From Fulvia fulva (lineage: Eukaryota > Ascomycota > Dothideomycetes > Mycosphaerellales > Mycosphaerellaceae): a stretch of 64,000 bases of DNA. The number at the start of each line of letters is the position of its first letter. Position 1 is the stretch's first letter. The stretch lies in the NCBI RefSeq assembly GCF_020509005.1, contig NC_063012.1:7440001-7504000 (forward strand), read 5' to 3'. The notes under the pieces were generated by a model. It was not told where the DNA came from, did no database searches, and saw only the letters and a program-made list of their open reading frames with translations. Below, one piece after another: positions 49,246 through 58,049 of the stretch. The position numbers were made by a program, and so were the translations under genes.

Positions 49246-50154
49246 ATAACGAGCCGACCACCCCGATTTTCCACCACTTGAAGGGCAGTATCTGGCGCCG
49301 CCACCACCGATAACTATCGAACCTGACACCACCGAGGCTGATGTAGCAGCCGATGTAGTGGCAGCACCTACGCATATGTACGAGGTGGAAAAGATCCTTG
49401 ACATGTACACCCGCAAGCGAGCAGGCAAAGTGAAGAAGGGGCAGAAGCGCAAAGTGGACACTTGGTACAAGGTGAAATGGCTTGGATATCAGAATGAGGA
49501 GGATGGTGAGACCTGGCAACCGGCTGAGAACATGTTTGAATACGCGGCCGCCGCTGTTACAGACTTTCACTATAACCGGCCGGAGTTGTCTACGCCTACA
49601 GGCTTCGTAGCTCCATCTGATTAGGTCCTCCCAAGCAATGAGGTTCTCGGGCTCAACACGATCAGGGTCAACAGTGACACCGTCACGAATGAGTTGTCTC
49701 GAGCTATGCCTCTGATGGAATCTGCTCAGCACATGTTCACTACGCACCGCTGTGCTGGCCAGGTTACGGGAAAGCCTGCTGTCTCAACTGAGGACTCCGG
49801 TGTCACCCACTACCCTCAGCTCTGCGACAGCACCGGCAGTTGTACCGATGCTCGAGTGAAACCTACAGAGCCTACGATGATACCTAACCTGGGCCACAAG
49901 GATCATACGCGAGTGCTGGCCGAAGACAGACTTAGGTCTAGGGCAAGCCAGCCAACTGGGCAGCATGTTTCTCGAAGGGAGCCGGTCGCGGATGGGCTGG
50001 TCACAGATGGACAGGATGCAGATGTGTTGCTAGACGATGACAAGGCATTGGAGGATGATTGGACTTTCGCACGGTTATGGAGCAGCACGGGCAAGTGGCC
50101 GCACAAGATGGACAACGCTCAGAGGACTAAGACGCATTTTGAGAGGGGGGGTAC
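49246..50154 (+). pseudogene. Element D2: chromodomain and 3' region, not RIPed
   Basis: From about 49,246 the sequence suddenly has normal CpA and TpG content. An open frame continues pol from before 49,262 to the stop at 49,622-49,624. It holds a Pro-rich linker and then a chromodomain (from EVEKILDMY near 49,380 through WYKVKWLGY near 49,462-49,488 to ETWQPAENM near 49,508-49,534), which in chromoviruses guides integration to modified histones. After the stop lie about 530 bp without a convincing gene (a 168-codon frame at 49,694-50,200 runs into the LTR) and a G-rich tract (50,145-50,151) before the LTR. Confidence 0.75.
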
Positions 50155-50352
50155 TGTCACGGGCAGCCCGCCACGGGCAGCCCGCGACCCCTTACTGTAG
50201 CTGCGTCGGCCCGGGTGAACCGCGGACCTTCCGCATCGGGTTAGCGCGGCTTGGCTTTGCTTTATAACTTCGCCGCGCCTCGCGCTCCTCTTTCGTAGCT
50301 TCGTAGAATAACAACTCTCTCATTCGGACCCTATAGTACGCGCGCCCTTACA
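50155..50352 (+). mobile_element. 3' LTR of element D2 (198 bp)
   Basis: This LTR begins TGTCACGGGCAGCCCG and ends CCCTTACA, with TG…CA ends. A 14-bp stretch containing CACGGGCAGCCCG is repeated near the start. A TATAA sequence lies near 50,262. It is homologous to 28,225-28,408. The flank is LINE A (CCGGTATAGG), so the element had inserted in another LINE A copy. No 5' LTR is present. Confidence 0.75.
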
Positions 50353-50657
50353 CCGGTATAGGAGCTAATTATTAGTTTCTATACTTTTTGCGTCCTCGAT
50401 AAGTTACTACTAGTTGTCTTTAGAGAGCTTCGCCTATAGAGCCGTAGGCGCCGGTAGTACCGTAGCCTAGACTACTATTACCTAGGAGTTACCTAATATA
50501 GCTAGGTACCTCCGCGGCGTTTAGAGCTAAAGAAAGAGGGCAAAGAGAACTTTAAGCTATCTAAATTAAATAAGGTAGAACTCCCTTAATTCTAGGGGTA
50601 GTAGCCTACTTTATAGATCGTTAGAATAGCCTTAATAAGGGCTTTCGAATATATCGT
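50353..50657 (-). mobile_element. LINE A copy A4, 5'-end fragment
   Basis: This is a minus-strand fragment matching the 5' ~300-510 bp of LINE A (compare 47,152-47,360, 1,700-2,000 and 18,570-18,873). It ends with the family 5' end …TATCGT at 50,657. It is RIPed and its 3' part is missing. The 40 bp after it (50,658-50,697) are unassigned. Confidence 0.7.
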
Positions 50658-50697
50658 ATTTAGCGATTAGTAGTAATATAATAGTAAAGACGAGATA

Positions 50698-51140
50698 GTT
50701 CTAGAATATACGAATACTAGCTACTCCTACGGCTATTACTCCTAGAATATACGGTACGTACTCCTCGTCTATTCGAGGTAGTCGCTAGGAAGGGGGGAGT
50801 AGATAGTAAAGGTGAGGAACCGGACGATTAGAGTACTTCTTAATAACGTTAAGTACTTACGGCGTATTATAAACTAGATACTAGAGAAGGGCTAGCTAGA
50901 ATAGTATCGCCTAGTAGGAGTAGTATAGGAAGAGAAGATACGGCGTAGCGCGACGAGACCGGCTAGGAGCGGGGGCTAATAGGGTAGTAATAGAGACTAT
51001 ATACGTTTAGAGGGAAAGCTAATCTAGATAAGGAGAAGTCGGGAGCGGGAAGGGTTTTTACCTATTCGGATTTCCCTTTATATATAACAATAGATATATA
51101 CCTATATAGGCCGAATAGGGTCCTAGAATAGGGGAATGAC
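50698..51140 (+). mobile_element. LINE A copy A5, short 3'-end fragment
   Basis: This plus-strand 3' end of LINE A, about 440 bp, is the reverse complement of 31,250-31,700. It ends in a TCTATCTATC tail. Severe 5' truncation is typical of dead-on-arrival LINE copies. It is RIPed. It marks the right edge of the transposon nest; I found no clear duplication. Confidence 0.7.
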
Positions 51141-51642
51141 AAGTCTATCTATCTAATAGGACTAACTATTCGCGCGACGTTACGACTACTATATAGTAAC
51201 GAGAGACACTATAGTATATCGTAACAATGCGAGGGCTACCGGAGAAACTTTTTTGACACAAGAGGACATAGCGGTATTTACCGACACAATAAGGGACATG
51301 GGAGTATTTCACCGGTTTTTGAAAGTAAGAATACCTGAGCGGGTCCACGCCAAGTCGGCCACTCCATCAAGACCGAAGGCGTCTACCAACATCTGCACGT
51401 CTGCATCATTACCTCAGCGTACCCAGCGCGTAGAGCGGAGCCCTCAGTACCTGACGGATGTAGGATCGCAGCTATACACCCGCTGCATTAGAAACACATT
51501 TCCAGCCAGACCAACACGGCAACGCCTCTCTAAATAAGTATTTATCTCTTTCCACTATCCTTCTACTCAACTCAACAGCATCCAGCATACATTCCAAACA
51601 GCTTTCCCACACCAAGCAACTCACCCGGGTACAACCACCAAA
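51141..51642. other. Transition from RIPed repeats to host DNA; 5' flank of the DUF1857 gene
   Basis: RIP-like composition (TA-rich, few CA/TG) continues past the last LINE tail to about 51,225 and then stops. A 94-codon frame at 51,253-51,537 shows no recognisable domain and I do not call it a gene. The rest is taken as the promoter and leader of the gene at 51,643, with pyrimidine- and CAACA-rich stretches just upstream of its ATG. Confidence 0.5.
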
Positions 51643-52197
51643 ATGGTCACCATAAACTGCGCCTACACCGAACCCATCAACCCACCCAACACAACCCCGG
51701 TCCTCACGCGCGACCAAGTCTGGAAAGGCCTCCAGCGCAAGATCCGTCAAGCGCAGGACTTCGTCCCCGTCATCAGTGGCTGTGACGTCCTCTCGGAAAA
51801 AGAAAACGAGGTCGTCCGCGAAGCACACTTCAAAGAACGCGAGGGATATCCCGCAATGAGTGTGAAGGAGGTTTGTAAGAGTTATTATCCTACCAAGGTA
51901 TGTACTTCCCAATTCCTCCGGGGGTGAAATGGACGGCTGACAAGGATGGTGTATTGCTAGGTCGACTTCTGGCAACCTTCTGGCGCGCTCATTACGAACA
52001 CGATAAGTGACGGGGAAAGCCTGGAGGAGAAGGATATGCAAATGACGTATACGTTTGAGTGGAGGTACCCTGATGTTGCGGAGGGGAGTGAGGAGCATTC
52101 GAAGCTGTGGAAGAGCAGTAGGGAGGGGGCGAAGATGGCGGTGCACAGTAGCATTGTGGCTATGAGGGGAATGGCCGAGAGGGGTGAGCTTAATTAG
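51643..52197 (+). CDS. DUF1857-family protein (START/SRPBCC-like fold), 163 aa, one intron
   Basis: Exons are 51,643-51,897 and 51,961-52,197. The 63-bp intron (51,898-51,960) has a GTATGT donor, a CTGAC branch site at 51,937-51,941 and a TAG acceptor, and keeps phase 0. The product begins MVTINCAYTEPINPP, with LTRDQVWKGLQRKIRQAQDF following, and ends near MAVHSSIVAMRGMAERGEL. That is the full-length pattern of fungal DUF1857 proteins: small, intracellular, with a predicted ligand-binding SRPBCC fold. No biochemical role is established that I can cite. There is no signal peptide or membrane segment. It is the first host gene after the transposon nest and converges on the glutaredoxin gene with 178 bp between stops. 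Family call from memory of the motif pattern. Confidence 0.85.
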
Positions 52198-52375
52198 ATG
52201 GTAATGGTGTGGTGGGATGATGAATAGAGGACCTGTGTCTCCGGTTGTAGCGATAGCCGATAGAGAGAAATATGGTATGGCAGGCATGTGTTTCATGGTT
52301 GTGTCATTGTCAGGTATTTCACCTGCTGCTGCATTCTTGCCATGTCTGAATCTGCATGCTCTTCCGTTTGGGTAT

Positions 52376-52793
52376 CTAGACTGCGCCTGCGTTCTTCAAC
52401 AGGTCTGGCAGCTGGCTCTTCTTTGCTTGCAGCTCGGAGTTGCCGCCAATGTGCTTGTGGTCGATGAAGATGTTTGGTACGGAGCGCTGGTTGGTGATCT
52501 CCTGGAGGGCGTCCTGGATGGCGGCACCGTCGTCTGTGACCGGCGTTAGACTTGTTCGCTCAACTGATGCTTACGGGGCTGTTGCAACATACCGACTTGG
52601 TCCAGCTCGATGATGTATGGCTTCACGCCGAGCTCGCTCAGGAGCGACTTGGTCGACTTGCAGTACGGGCAGTAGGACTTGGAGAAGACAGCTGTTGGCC
52701 TCGTCAGTAGCTGTGGCGTCAGCGCGGAGGGCGCAGATCCATACCAACTGCATTGTTGTCGATGATGTCCTGTGCCTTGAACTTTGCTGCCAT
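52376..52793 (-). CDS. Dithiol glutaredoxin (CPYC class), 101 aa, two introns
   Basis: Exons on the minus strand are 52,745-52,793, 52,593-52,691 and 52,376-52,533. Introns of 53 bp (GTATGG donor, CTGAC branch) and 59 bp (GTATGT donor, CTAAC branch) both keep the frame. The product is a cytosolic-type glutaredoxin that reduces disulfides and glutathionylated proteins using glutathione: active site CPYC (residues 24-27), a SVPNIFI stretch holding the cis-Pro, and GGNSEL (usually GGSSDL or GGNSDL) for glutathione binding. Length matches fungal Grx1/2. Upstream of the ATG the frame stays open with a basic, Ser/Ala-rich stretch but no in-frame ATG, so a mitochondrial form is not supported. Confidence 0.92.
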
Positions 52794-53893
52794 GATTGTG
52801 TTGGGACTTGCGGGCCTAGCGGCGCTGAAAACGGAGCGTATGAAGTTAATGGTGGGCAACTGCTTGGTTGTTGTTGTGCAAGAGAAGAGGGGTTCCTGGT
52901 TGTCGGAGGTGTACTATATGCTAAGTTACGTAGCACGCAATAGCAGTCAGCAGTCTTGCTGAACAATCTAGATTCCCGGTCATCATGTTCACTTCGGCAA
53001 CGTAAAACGCAAAACGCAAAACGTTCGGCCGGAGTGATGTCATCCTCGATGGAACATGCCGCCGGGACTGAATCCGATCTTTGATGCAATTTGAGCTCAC
53101 TCCTTCACGCCATCTATTGATTCACCTCACAGTCCTCCCTAGTCTCAACAAACTCACATATGCAGCCTCGCCCAACGTTGTAGCCACCCCGATCGAAGTC
53201 GAAGAAGACCGGATCGAGGTCGCAGCGACCTTCCAATACCCTTCCGATGCTGTGGAGGCTAAGATTTGACTGTGCTTGCGCTATGCACTTCCGCCGAACC
53301 CGCACTTCTGGATGATACCATGATGTACCAGGCTGGTTATGGTCCCTGGGACATCCGACATCCTTCCTGCATCGTCACGGGAGACCACAATCTGTCCACG
53401 TGCGGTCACAACAACCCCATCCGGCACGGCGCCGAGTTAGCTGGTATTGTGCTCAGCCAAACATACTCCACTCGCGATTGATGCTCCCGATATGATCGAG
53501 GAGAATGACGTCACGGAAAAGTTCCGCGATGTTGTTGGCATGGACAAAGATGCCCTGTTAGACTCCTGGGAAACAGATCTGCATCCGCCGGATATCTCAG
53601 TGACACAAAGAACCAACGATACCTCCAACCCGTTACACGATCGTCTAGTGTCGATGCGAGCAAAACTTTTCTTGGAGTGAGCCCAGGGAGTCGAGACACT
53701 CAATGGCAAACAAGCTTTGAAAGTGACCGTACAGCGTTTCTGGCCGAGAGGGTACAAGCGTCGTGGCCAGACTATGAATTTCCACAATCTTTCAGGACTT
53801 CCAGCACTGATAATGAGCACATTCACTAACGCGATACTATGCAGTACCTCCACCTGTGCTGCCACATACACCCAGCGTATACTGGCAGCTCAC
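52794..53893. other. Intergenic, ~1.1 kb, no gene recognised
   Basis: This lies between the 5' end of the glutaredoxin gene and the 3' end of the secreted-protein gene. Several frames of 62-144 codons exist on both strands (for example + 53,447-53,680 and - 53,437-53,871). Plus-strand frames at 53,081-53,269, 53,266-53,481 and 53,447-53,680 could be the relics of one gene, but I recognise no domain and could not join them by convincing introns. The first few hundred bases probably hold the glutaredoxin promoter. Confidence 0.35.
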
Positions 53894-54495
53894 TCACGAG
53901 TTTCCAGCACACTGATCCCTGTCACCACCCGCGTGCCGTCCCTGTCTAAAACCATAAAGCGGCAACGTCCCCTCACCCGGTTGGGCCATAATATAAGCCG
54001 TGACGCCCTCCATCCTATAACTTCCATACAACGCGTCACAAGAGTACCCCTGAGGAGCACTGGGGTACCAGTCTCGCCGCACGCATATGTGATCGGCCTC
54101 CTCGTTCATGTAACGATCCAAAGGCTGCGAACCTGGAACTTGGTTGGCGTAGATGAACATTGCGTTCCCACGGTTCCCTTCGAGTACGAAGCCGGCGGCA
54201 TTCTCGCAGGCGGAGGAGGAGGTGAGTAAGTATTGGTTTTGTTGGATGTGGCGGCAGCGGTACCTGGAGGCATGTTCGAGAGGTTCTGGTGATGGGGTGC
54301 GGGAAGGTCATACATTGGGACTGTGCCAGAAAGGTTCTGGGAGAGGCCATAGCCCCAGAGGTTGCTAGCCCCGGTGAAGCCTACTTGTCGGGCGTACTCG
54401 CCATTGGGATCGGGGCTGTAGAAGTGGCGGACTGTGGAGCGTTGAGCGCTTGCCAGAGCGGCGGAGGCTGCGATGAGGAGGGCGGTGAATTTCAT
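53894..54495 (-). CDS. Secreted protein with DUF5648-like repeats, 183 aa, one intron
   Basis: Exons are 54,314-54,495 and 53,894-54,263. The 50-bp intron (donor GTATGA, acceptor CAG) restores one frame from two otherwise separate frames; no classic branch site is visible. Residues 1-18 are a signal peptide (MKFTALLIAASAALASAQ). The mature part shows the repeat pattern of DUF5648-type (beta-propeller, lectin-like) secreted proteins: TVPMYRC…, an LLTSS…C-E-x-A-A-G-F stretch, an FIYANQVPGSQPLDRY segment, then a second unit (GYSC … TLPLYGF). Several Cys residues could form disulfides. It probably binds carbohydrate or acts outside the cell; that is inference. An alternative 86-bp intron (GTACCG…AAG) would also keep the frame but has weaker sites. 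It is a neighbour of another secreted-protein gene 1.4 kb away. Confidence 0.7.
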
Positions 54496-55850
54496 TGTGA
54501 GAGATGCTGATGCTGATGCTGTTTGTAGGTATGGGTAGAGGCATCATTGCATCTATTTGTAGTGCTCTGTCTCTTCTCTTACTGCTTCGTCAAGAACCTG
54601 GAATACCGTTCGAGCACTCTAGCATGTCGCCTACACATGTGGCGAAGCCAAGCTATGTTCTGGTCGCATTGAGACTTATGCGTTCCTGTGAAGCGGAAGT
54701 GGAGATGGCCCAGGCCAGAACGGCATTTGAGCGGTGCACGTTGTCCAACTCTGTGGAAACGAACAAGTGTTGTTATAGAGCCAAGGCTGCTATGGAACTT
54801 ACAACTTCAACTCGTATAGCTATGCTCTGGCCGGAGCATCTGGACTTGCCCCAAAAAGGCAGCTTTGCAAGTTCGAGGCGCCGCCAAGCACGCTAAAGCG
54901 CTATAAGCACATGCAGGTTCGGCAATGAATGCAGCCAAGCTTCCTGCTGGGTCCCTGAAGCTCAAACTCGGCGTTTACGCTTTACATCTTGCACACACGT
55001 GCATCACACTTCGAACAGTCTCTGATATCTCGCTAAGTTCATGCCGCGACTGGTTATTGCAGGTTCCAGACCACTGTTGATCGAGGTCGAAAGGTGAGTC
55101 TGTGCTTGGGAAAGCGCAATGTGCTGCTCCTCCGCCAAGCAGTCAACGCATATGACTTGAATAGCGGCCAAGCATGGAACTCGTTTGTCCTCTCAATACC
55201 ACCTCATGTTGCAACCTTCTCGAGCGAGTCTAGGTATCATGGTCCGAGAGGTAGAGGATCTAGAAAGGATAATCCCAGCATGATCGAAAGGTCGCAGCGG
55301 AATAGATTGACTTCTTGCACCTGGTGATAATTTCTGACAGCACTGCATACCCTAGCAACCGTCTTGGGGCCTACCTCGTTTTCAGACCGCGCATGTCGCT
55401 CGAAGGTGGGTGGTCTTGGTGTGCAGCGCTATCTTCCGATAACATCCCCAAAAGCGGGGCGAACTGGGAGAAATATAAGGCGTTCAGCACTGGCGATACC
55501 GAGAGCACCACGGAGGCGTACGCTCGAGCGAGGACAATGTAGGACTTTATGGCTCGGATGAGAGGATCAAGGAAGATCTGTGGGAGGAAGAGAGATAAGA
55601 TATGCCCGCGGAGGTATGGGAGTGGGAGAGTCAGCTGTATAGTCGTGTTGTAGAATTCCTTTCCTGACATGCTGATCGTTGCTACCCCCTTATCGAGCCA
55701 TATCGCCTTGACAGCCGACTGTACTCCTGCTACTCCAATGCCCAAGTTACTGCACCGACTGCCCTCAATTATCGGTCGTCCCACATGTCCTGTCTGTAGA
55801 GTAATCTATACCCACTTGCCTCTCTTTTCACCAAATGCCGTCTCATGACT
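54496..55850. other. Intergenic, ~1.35 kb, no gene recognised
   Basis: This holds the upstream region of the secreted DUF5648-like gene and the downstream region of the six-cysteine gene. Frames up to 137 codons occur on both strands (54,504-54,896 +; 55,094-55,542 +; 55,371-55,784 -), overlapping one another, with no domain, no signal peptide and no fungal intron that would extend them. I treat them as chance frames. No repeat was noticed. Confidence 0.4.
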
Positions 55851-56133
55851 TCATGCGGAGCAGTTAGCAAACTCGATCCTTCCCTTCACGGTGACCGGAC
55901 TGCAGCCATTGCCCTGCTTCTTGCATAGAGCGTTTTCGGAACATCGATAGCTCGACCCCAATTCTCTGTTAATACAGCGTTGCTCAGATGTGTCGCAGTT
56001 CTAGGGTCGCGGCCGCTTAGTTAGCTTCGGAACGAAAGCGAGAGATGAAGTTCCTGGTGTCATGACATACCCATGATTGGGCCAAGCCGCCAGCTACAAG
56101 AGCTGCGAATATGGTAAAGATCGAGAACCGCAT
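55851..56133 (-). CDS. Small secreted cysteine-rich protein, 70 aa, six cysteines, one intron
   Basis: Exons are 56,071-56,133 and 55,851-56,000. The 70-bp intron has a GTATGT donor, a GCTAACT branch region and a TAG acceptor, and keeps phase 0. Residues 1-19 form a signal peptide (MRFSIFTIFAALVAGGLAQ). The mature ~51 residues hold six Cys at about positions 23, 30, 41, 47, 54 and 68, an even number suited to three disulfides. Size, secretion signal and Cys content match fungal small secreted proteins, which include plant-interaction effectors and antimicrobial proteins; I recognise no specific family. Without splicing only a 38-residue frame would be seen, so it is easily missed. It is flanked on its upstream side by MITE-like repeats (56,335 onward). 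Confidence 0.75.
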
Positions 56134-56334
56134 AGTCGGAGTCGTCGGTCGCAGTGCCTTGTTCAGGAAAGTGGTGTCTCTGACAATGTCTTGTTTGGGA
56201 AGAAGTGCTCTCGGTATTGACAGCTTCGACAGAGCCTCGTTGCTCGACACTATAAGACGCGCACCCTTTGCTTATCTGGATTACTGATACAAGTACCCAC
56301 AAGCATTAGAGACCATTCTTGTCGTACAGCATCT

Positions 56335-56455
56335 TGTCGCAGCGGAAGGTTATTTCGTTTAACTATAGTAGGCGGGAGCAGGGATTATAGCAAATCGTAA
56401 ACACGAAAACCTAGTACGGGCACTAAAAGCACTAAAAATATAATCTTCCGCTGCG
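56335..56455. repeat. MITE-like element with 15-bp inverted ends
   Basis: The left arm CGCAGCGGAAGGTTA (56,338-56,352) pairs with the right arm TAATCTTCCGCTGCG (56,441-56,455), 14 of 15 matching. The first 88 bp (56,335-56,422) recur as a direct copy at 56,925-57,012, with five of the six differences being transitions. No transposase is present. It lies about 200 bp upstream of the six-cysteine gene start. Directly right of it, AGACGCTATA near 56,457-56,466 resembles the end of the CAGCGTCT family seen at 57,230-57,523. Confidence 0.65.
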
Positions 56456-56585
56456 GATAGACGCTATATTTCTTCACAAATTCGTACTTATATAGCTTCT
56501 ATGTGTTCCGAGCGCGGCAACTAAAGGCACTTGTGAGTCGTGACTCCAACGCTGCCAGGTGCTGTAAGACATCAGGTGGCCTCAT

Positions 56586-56885
56586 CACTTCCCCGGACCC
56601 CAGCTAGCCGATCGGACCCCAGTGACCCATCAAGTTCCCAATCAAGTTCCATCAAATGTCGACAGTCTTGCACGTCGCCGTTGCGCCTCGGGGAGGGCAT
56701 ATCGGCGGCGCCCTTACCCCTGCCTTGTGAGGGCCCCCCTCCCACTCGTTGCCGGCTCGAGTGCGCGGAAAAGATAGATTCTAAGCGGTTTTCGAGGTGC
56801 AGTTTGGAATTGTAGTAGCAAAAGCTCAATCAATATAAGCGGTAAATGATGGGGTCCGGTCGGCCAGCTGGGGTCCGGTGAAGTG
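56586..56885. repeat. MITE-like element, 300 bp, 36-bp terminal inverted repeats
   Basis: The arms at 56,586-56,621 and 56,850-56,885 are inverted copies, 33 of 36 bases matching, each containing two GGACCCCA-type blocks. Frames of 85-91 codons inside look like chance. The high identity of the arms suggests a non-autonomous DNA transposon. No clear target duplication was found. Confidence 0.65.
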
Positions 56886-56924
56886 GTTAGGAACAGGTGG
56901 TGGTGCCAGCTCGGCATAATCAAA

Positions 56925-57012
56925 TGTCGCAGCGGAAGGTTATTTTGTTTAACTATAGCAGGCGGTAGCAGGGATTGCAGCAAATCACAAACACGAAAAC
57001 CTAGTACGGGTA
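56925..57012. repeat. Second copy of the 88-bp MITE left part
   Basis: This is a direct repeat of 56,335-56,422, without a matching right arm, so it is a truncated copy. Most differences between the copies are C/T or A/G. After 57,012 the sequence is unrelated. Confidence 0.7.
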
Positions 57013-57132
57013 CAGTGCCCTCCTACGCCCGTTCGATAGCGTCGATTTGACTGGCTGATGCAAGATGACCGACAGCCCTTAGAATCCTAGACACAGCCTT
57101 GAAATCGACGCCGAGACGCGCTTCGCAGGGCT

Positions 57133-57915
57133 TCAAAATCCTGCTTTACCGACTGTGGTATCCGCTTGCCCCTTTGCGGCAGGTTTCAAGGATAAATCGA
57201 CTATCGAACGGAGGTGATATGACACTGTACAGCGTCTGTCCGCATAATAGTCACAAGCGTTGCCGAACATCCCAGCCAAATCCAGGATCGCAGCGAATTG
57301 GTTTGTGCTCCGAGCGCGGCAACTAAAGGCACTTGTGACTCTTATGCGGACAGACGCTATATCCCTGTAGATTCCTATGCTTACAGCGTCTTCGTGCAGC
57401 CGAGTAAAATGCGCTTTCAGCTGCCGCCAGATCGATGTTGGCTTATTGGCTCTATTCCTAGATTTTGCTAGGATGATCGGTCCGCCGGGATTTGAAATGT
57501 TATTCGGCTGCACGAAGACGCTGTATATAGCTTCCGTAGCTAATGCGTAATCTTGACCTTTTAAAGCGATAGCGTGTCTAGTTTTCGAGTCCGTGTAGCC
57601 CCCTTGTCGGTCGTTCGATTGGCTACATAGCCCTGGAAGCGTCAAAACCAGGACAGCCCACTGCCGACGCCCTAAACACCTACTGAACTGCAAAGGGATG
57701 AGCACTGGGCGGTATTGACGCTTCCGTTGGTCAACGCCTCGTTCAGGCGAATAAACGGATGATACGATCTGTAACGCCCGTACAGTTAACCTCGGGGCGG
57801 ACTGGCAGTCAGAAAACGTCAGGCTTTCAATGGCGAAATGGTTCGCAGTCTGCTCACGGAGCCGCGGCAAATTCGCGAAATGCGTTTCGTAGTGCCTCAG
57901 TACCCATGTAATCAA
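57133..57915 (-). CDS. Hypothetical 260-codon frame across MITEs, doubtful
   Basis: This is an uninterrupted minus-strand frame of 260 codons with no recognisable domain, signal peptide or repeat. It runs straight through both arms of the two inverted-repeat elements at 57,230-57,359 and 57,384-57,523, which argues against a conserved protein. It may be a chance frame or the remains of a gene invaded by MITEs. It lies downstream of the AlkB-like gene on the same strand. Confidence 0.2.
   Translation of the reverse strand: MITWVLRHYETHFANLPRLREQTANHFAIESLTFSDCQSAPRLTVRALQIVSSVYSPERGVDQRKRQYRPVLIPLQFSRCLGRRQWAVLVLTLPGLCSQSNDRQGGYTDSKTRHAIALKGQDYALATEAIYSVFVQPNNISNPGGPIILAKSRNRANKPTSIWRQLKAHFTRLHEDAVSIGIYRDIASVRIRVTSAFSCRARSTNQFAAILDLAGMFGNACDYYADRRCTVSYHLRSIVDLSLKPAAKGQADTTVGKAGF
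57230..57359. repeat. MITE of the CAGCGTCT family, 130 bp, TA target duplication
   Basis: The ends are CAGCGTCTGTCCGCATAA… and its inverted copy; arms at 57,231-57,257 and 57,332-57,358 match at 26 of 27 bases. It is flanked by TA on both sides (57,228-57,229 and 57,360-57,361), as expected for a Tc1/mariner-type target. The last base reads A where the family would have G. Confidence 0.7.
57384..57523. repeat. MITE of the CAGCGTCT family, 140 bp, perfect inverted ends
   Basis: Including the flanking TA, 57,382-57,403 and 57,504-57,525 are perfect 22-bp inverted copies. The termini CAGCGTCT…AGACGCTG match the element 24 bp to the left, while the interiors differ. TA on both sides fits Tc1/mariner-type insertion. 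It is non-coding. Confidence 0.75.
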
Positions 57916-58049
57916 TCCTGGCGATCGGTCAATAAAGAACGATATATCCTTGGTCGCACACTATCACTCTACGCGCGGGGGCGGAGGAGTCTGGGTCGAC
58001 GTTGTCCCGTTCAAGTGCAAATGCGGCCAAGTATCCAGTCGCACTGGGA

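Noticed and set aside
49244..49747. A 167-codon minus-strand frame over the D2 chromodomain
   Set aside because: The plus strand encodes a clear chromodomain continuing the integrase frame; the minus frame is its shadow.
1..51140. A possible CRISPR array, plasmid or bacterial origin because of dense repetition
   Set aside because: Repeats are long dispersed retroelements with target duplications, introns mark the host genes, and no regular repeat-spacer array exists.
54504..54896. A 130-codon plus-strand frame with a hydrophobic start
   Set aside because: It lies in the promoter region of the divergent secreted-protein gene, begins in a low-complexity repeat (MLMLML) and shows no domain.
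55371..55784. A 137-codon minus-strand frame
   Set aside because: It overlaps other frames, has no domain or signal and no supporting introns.
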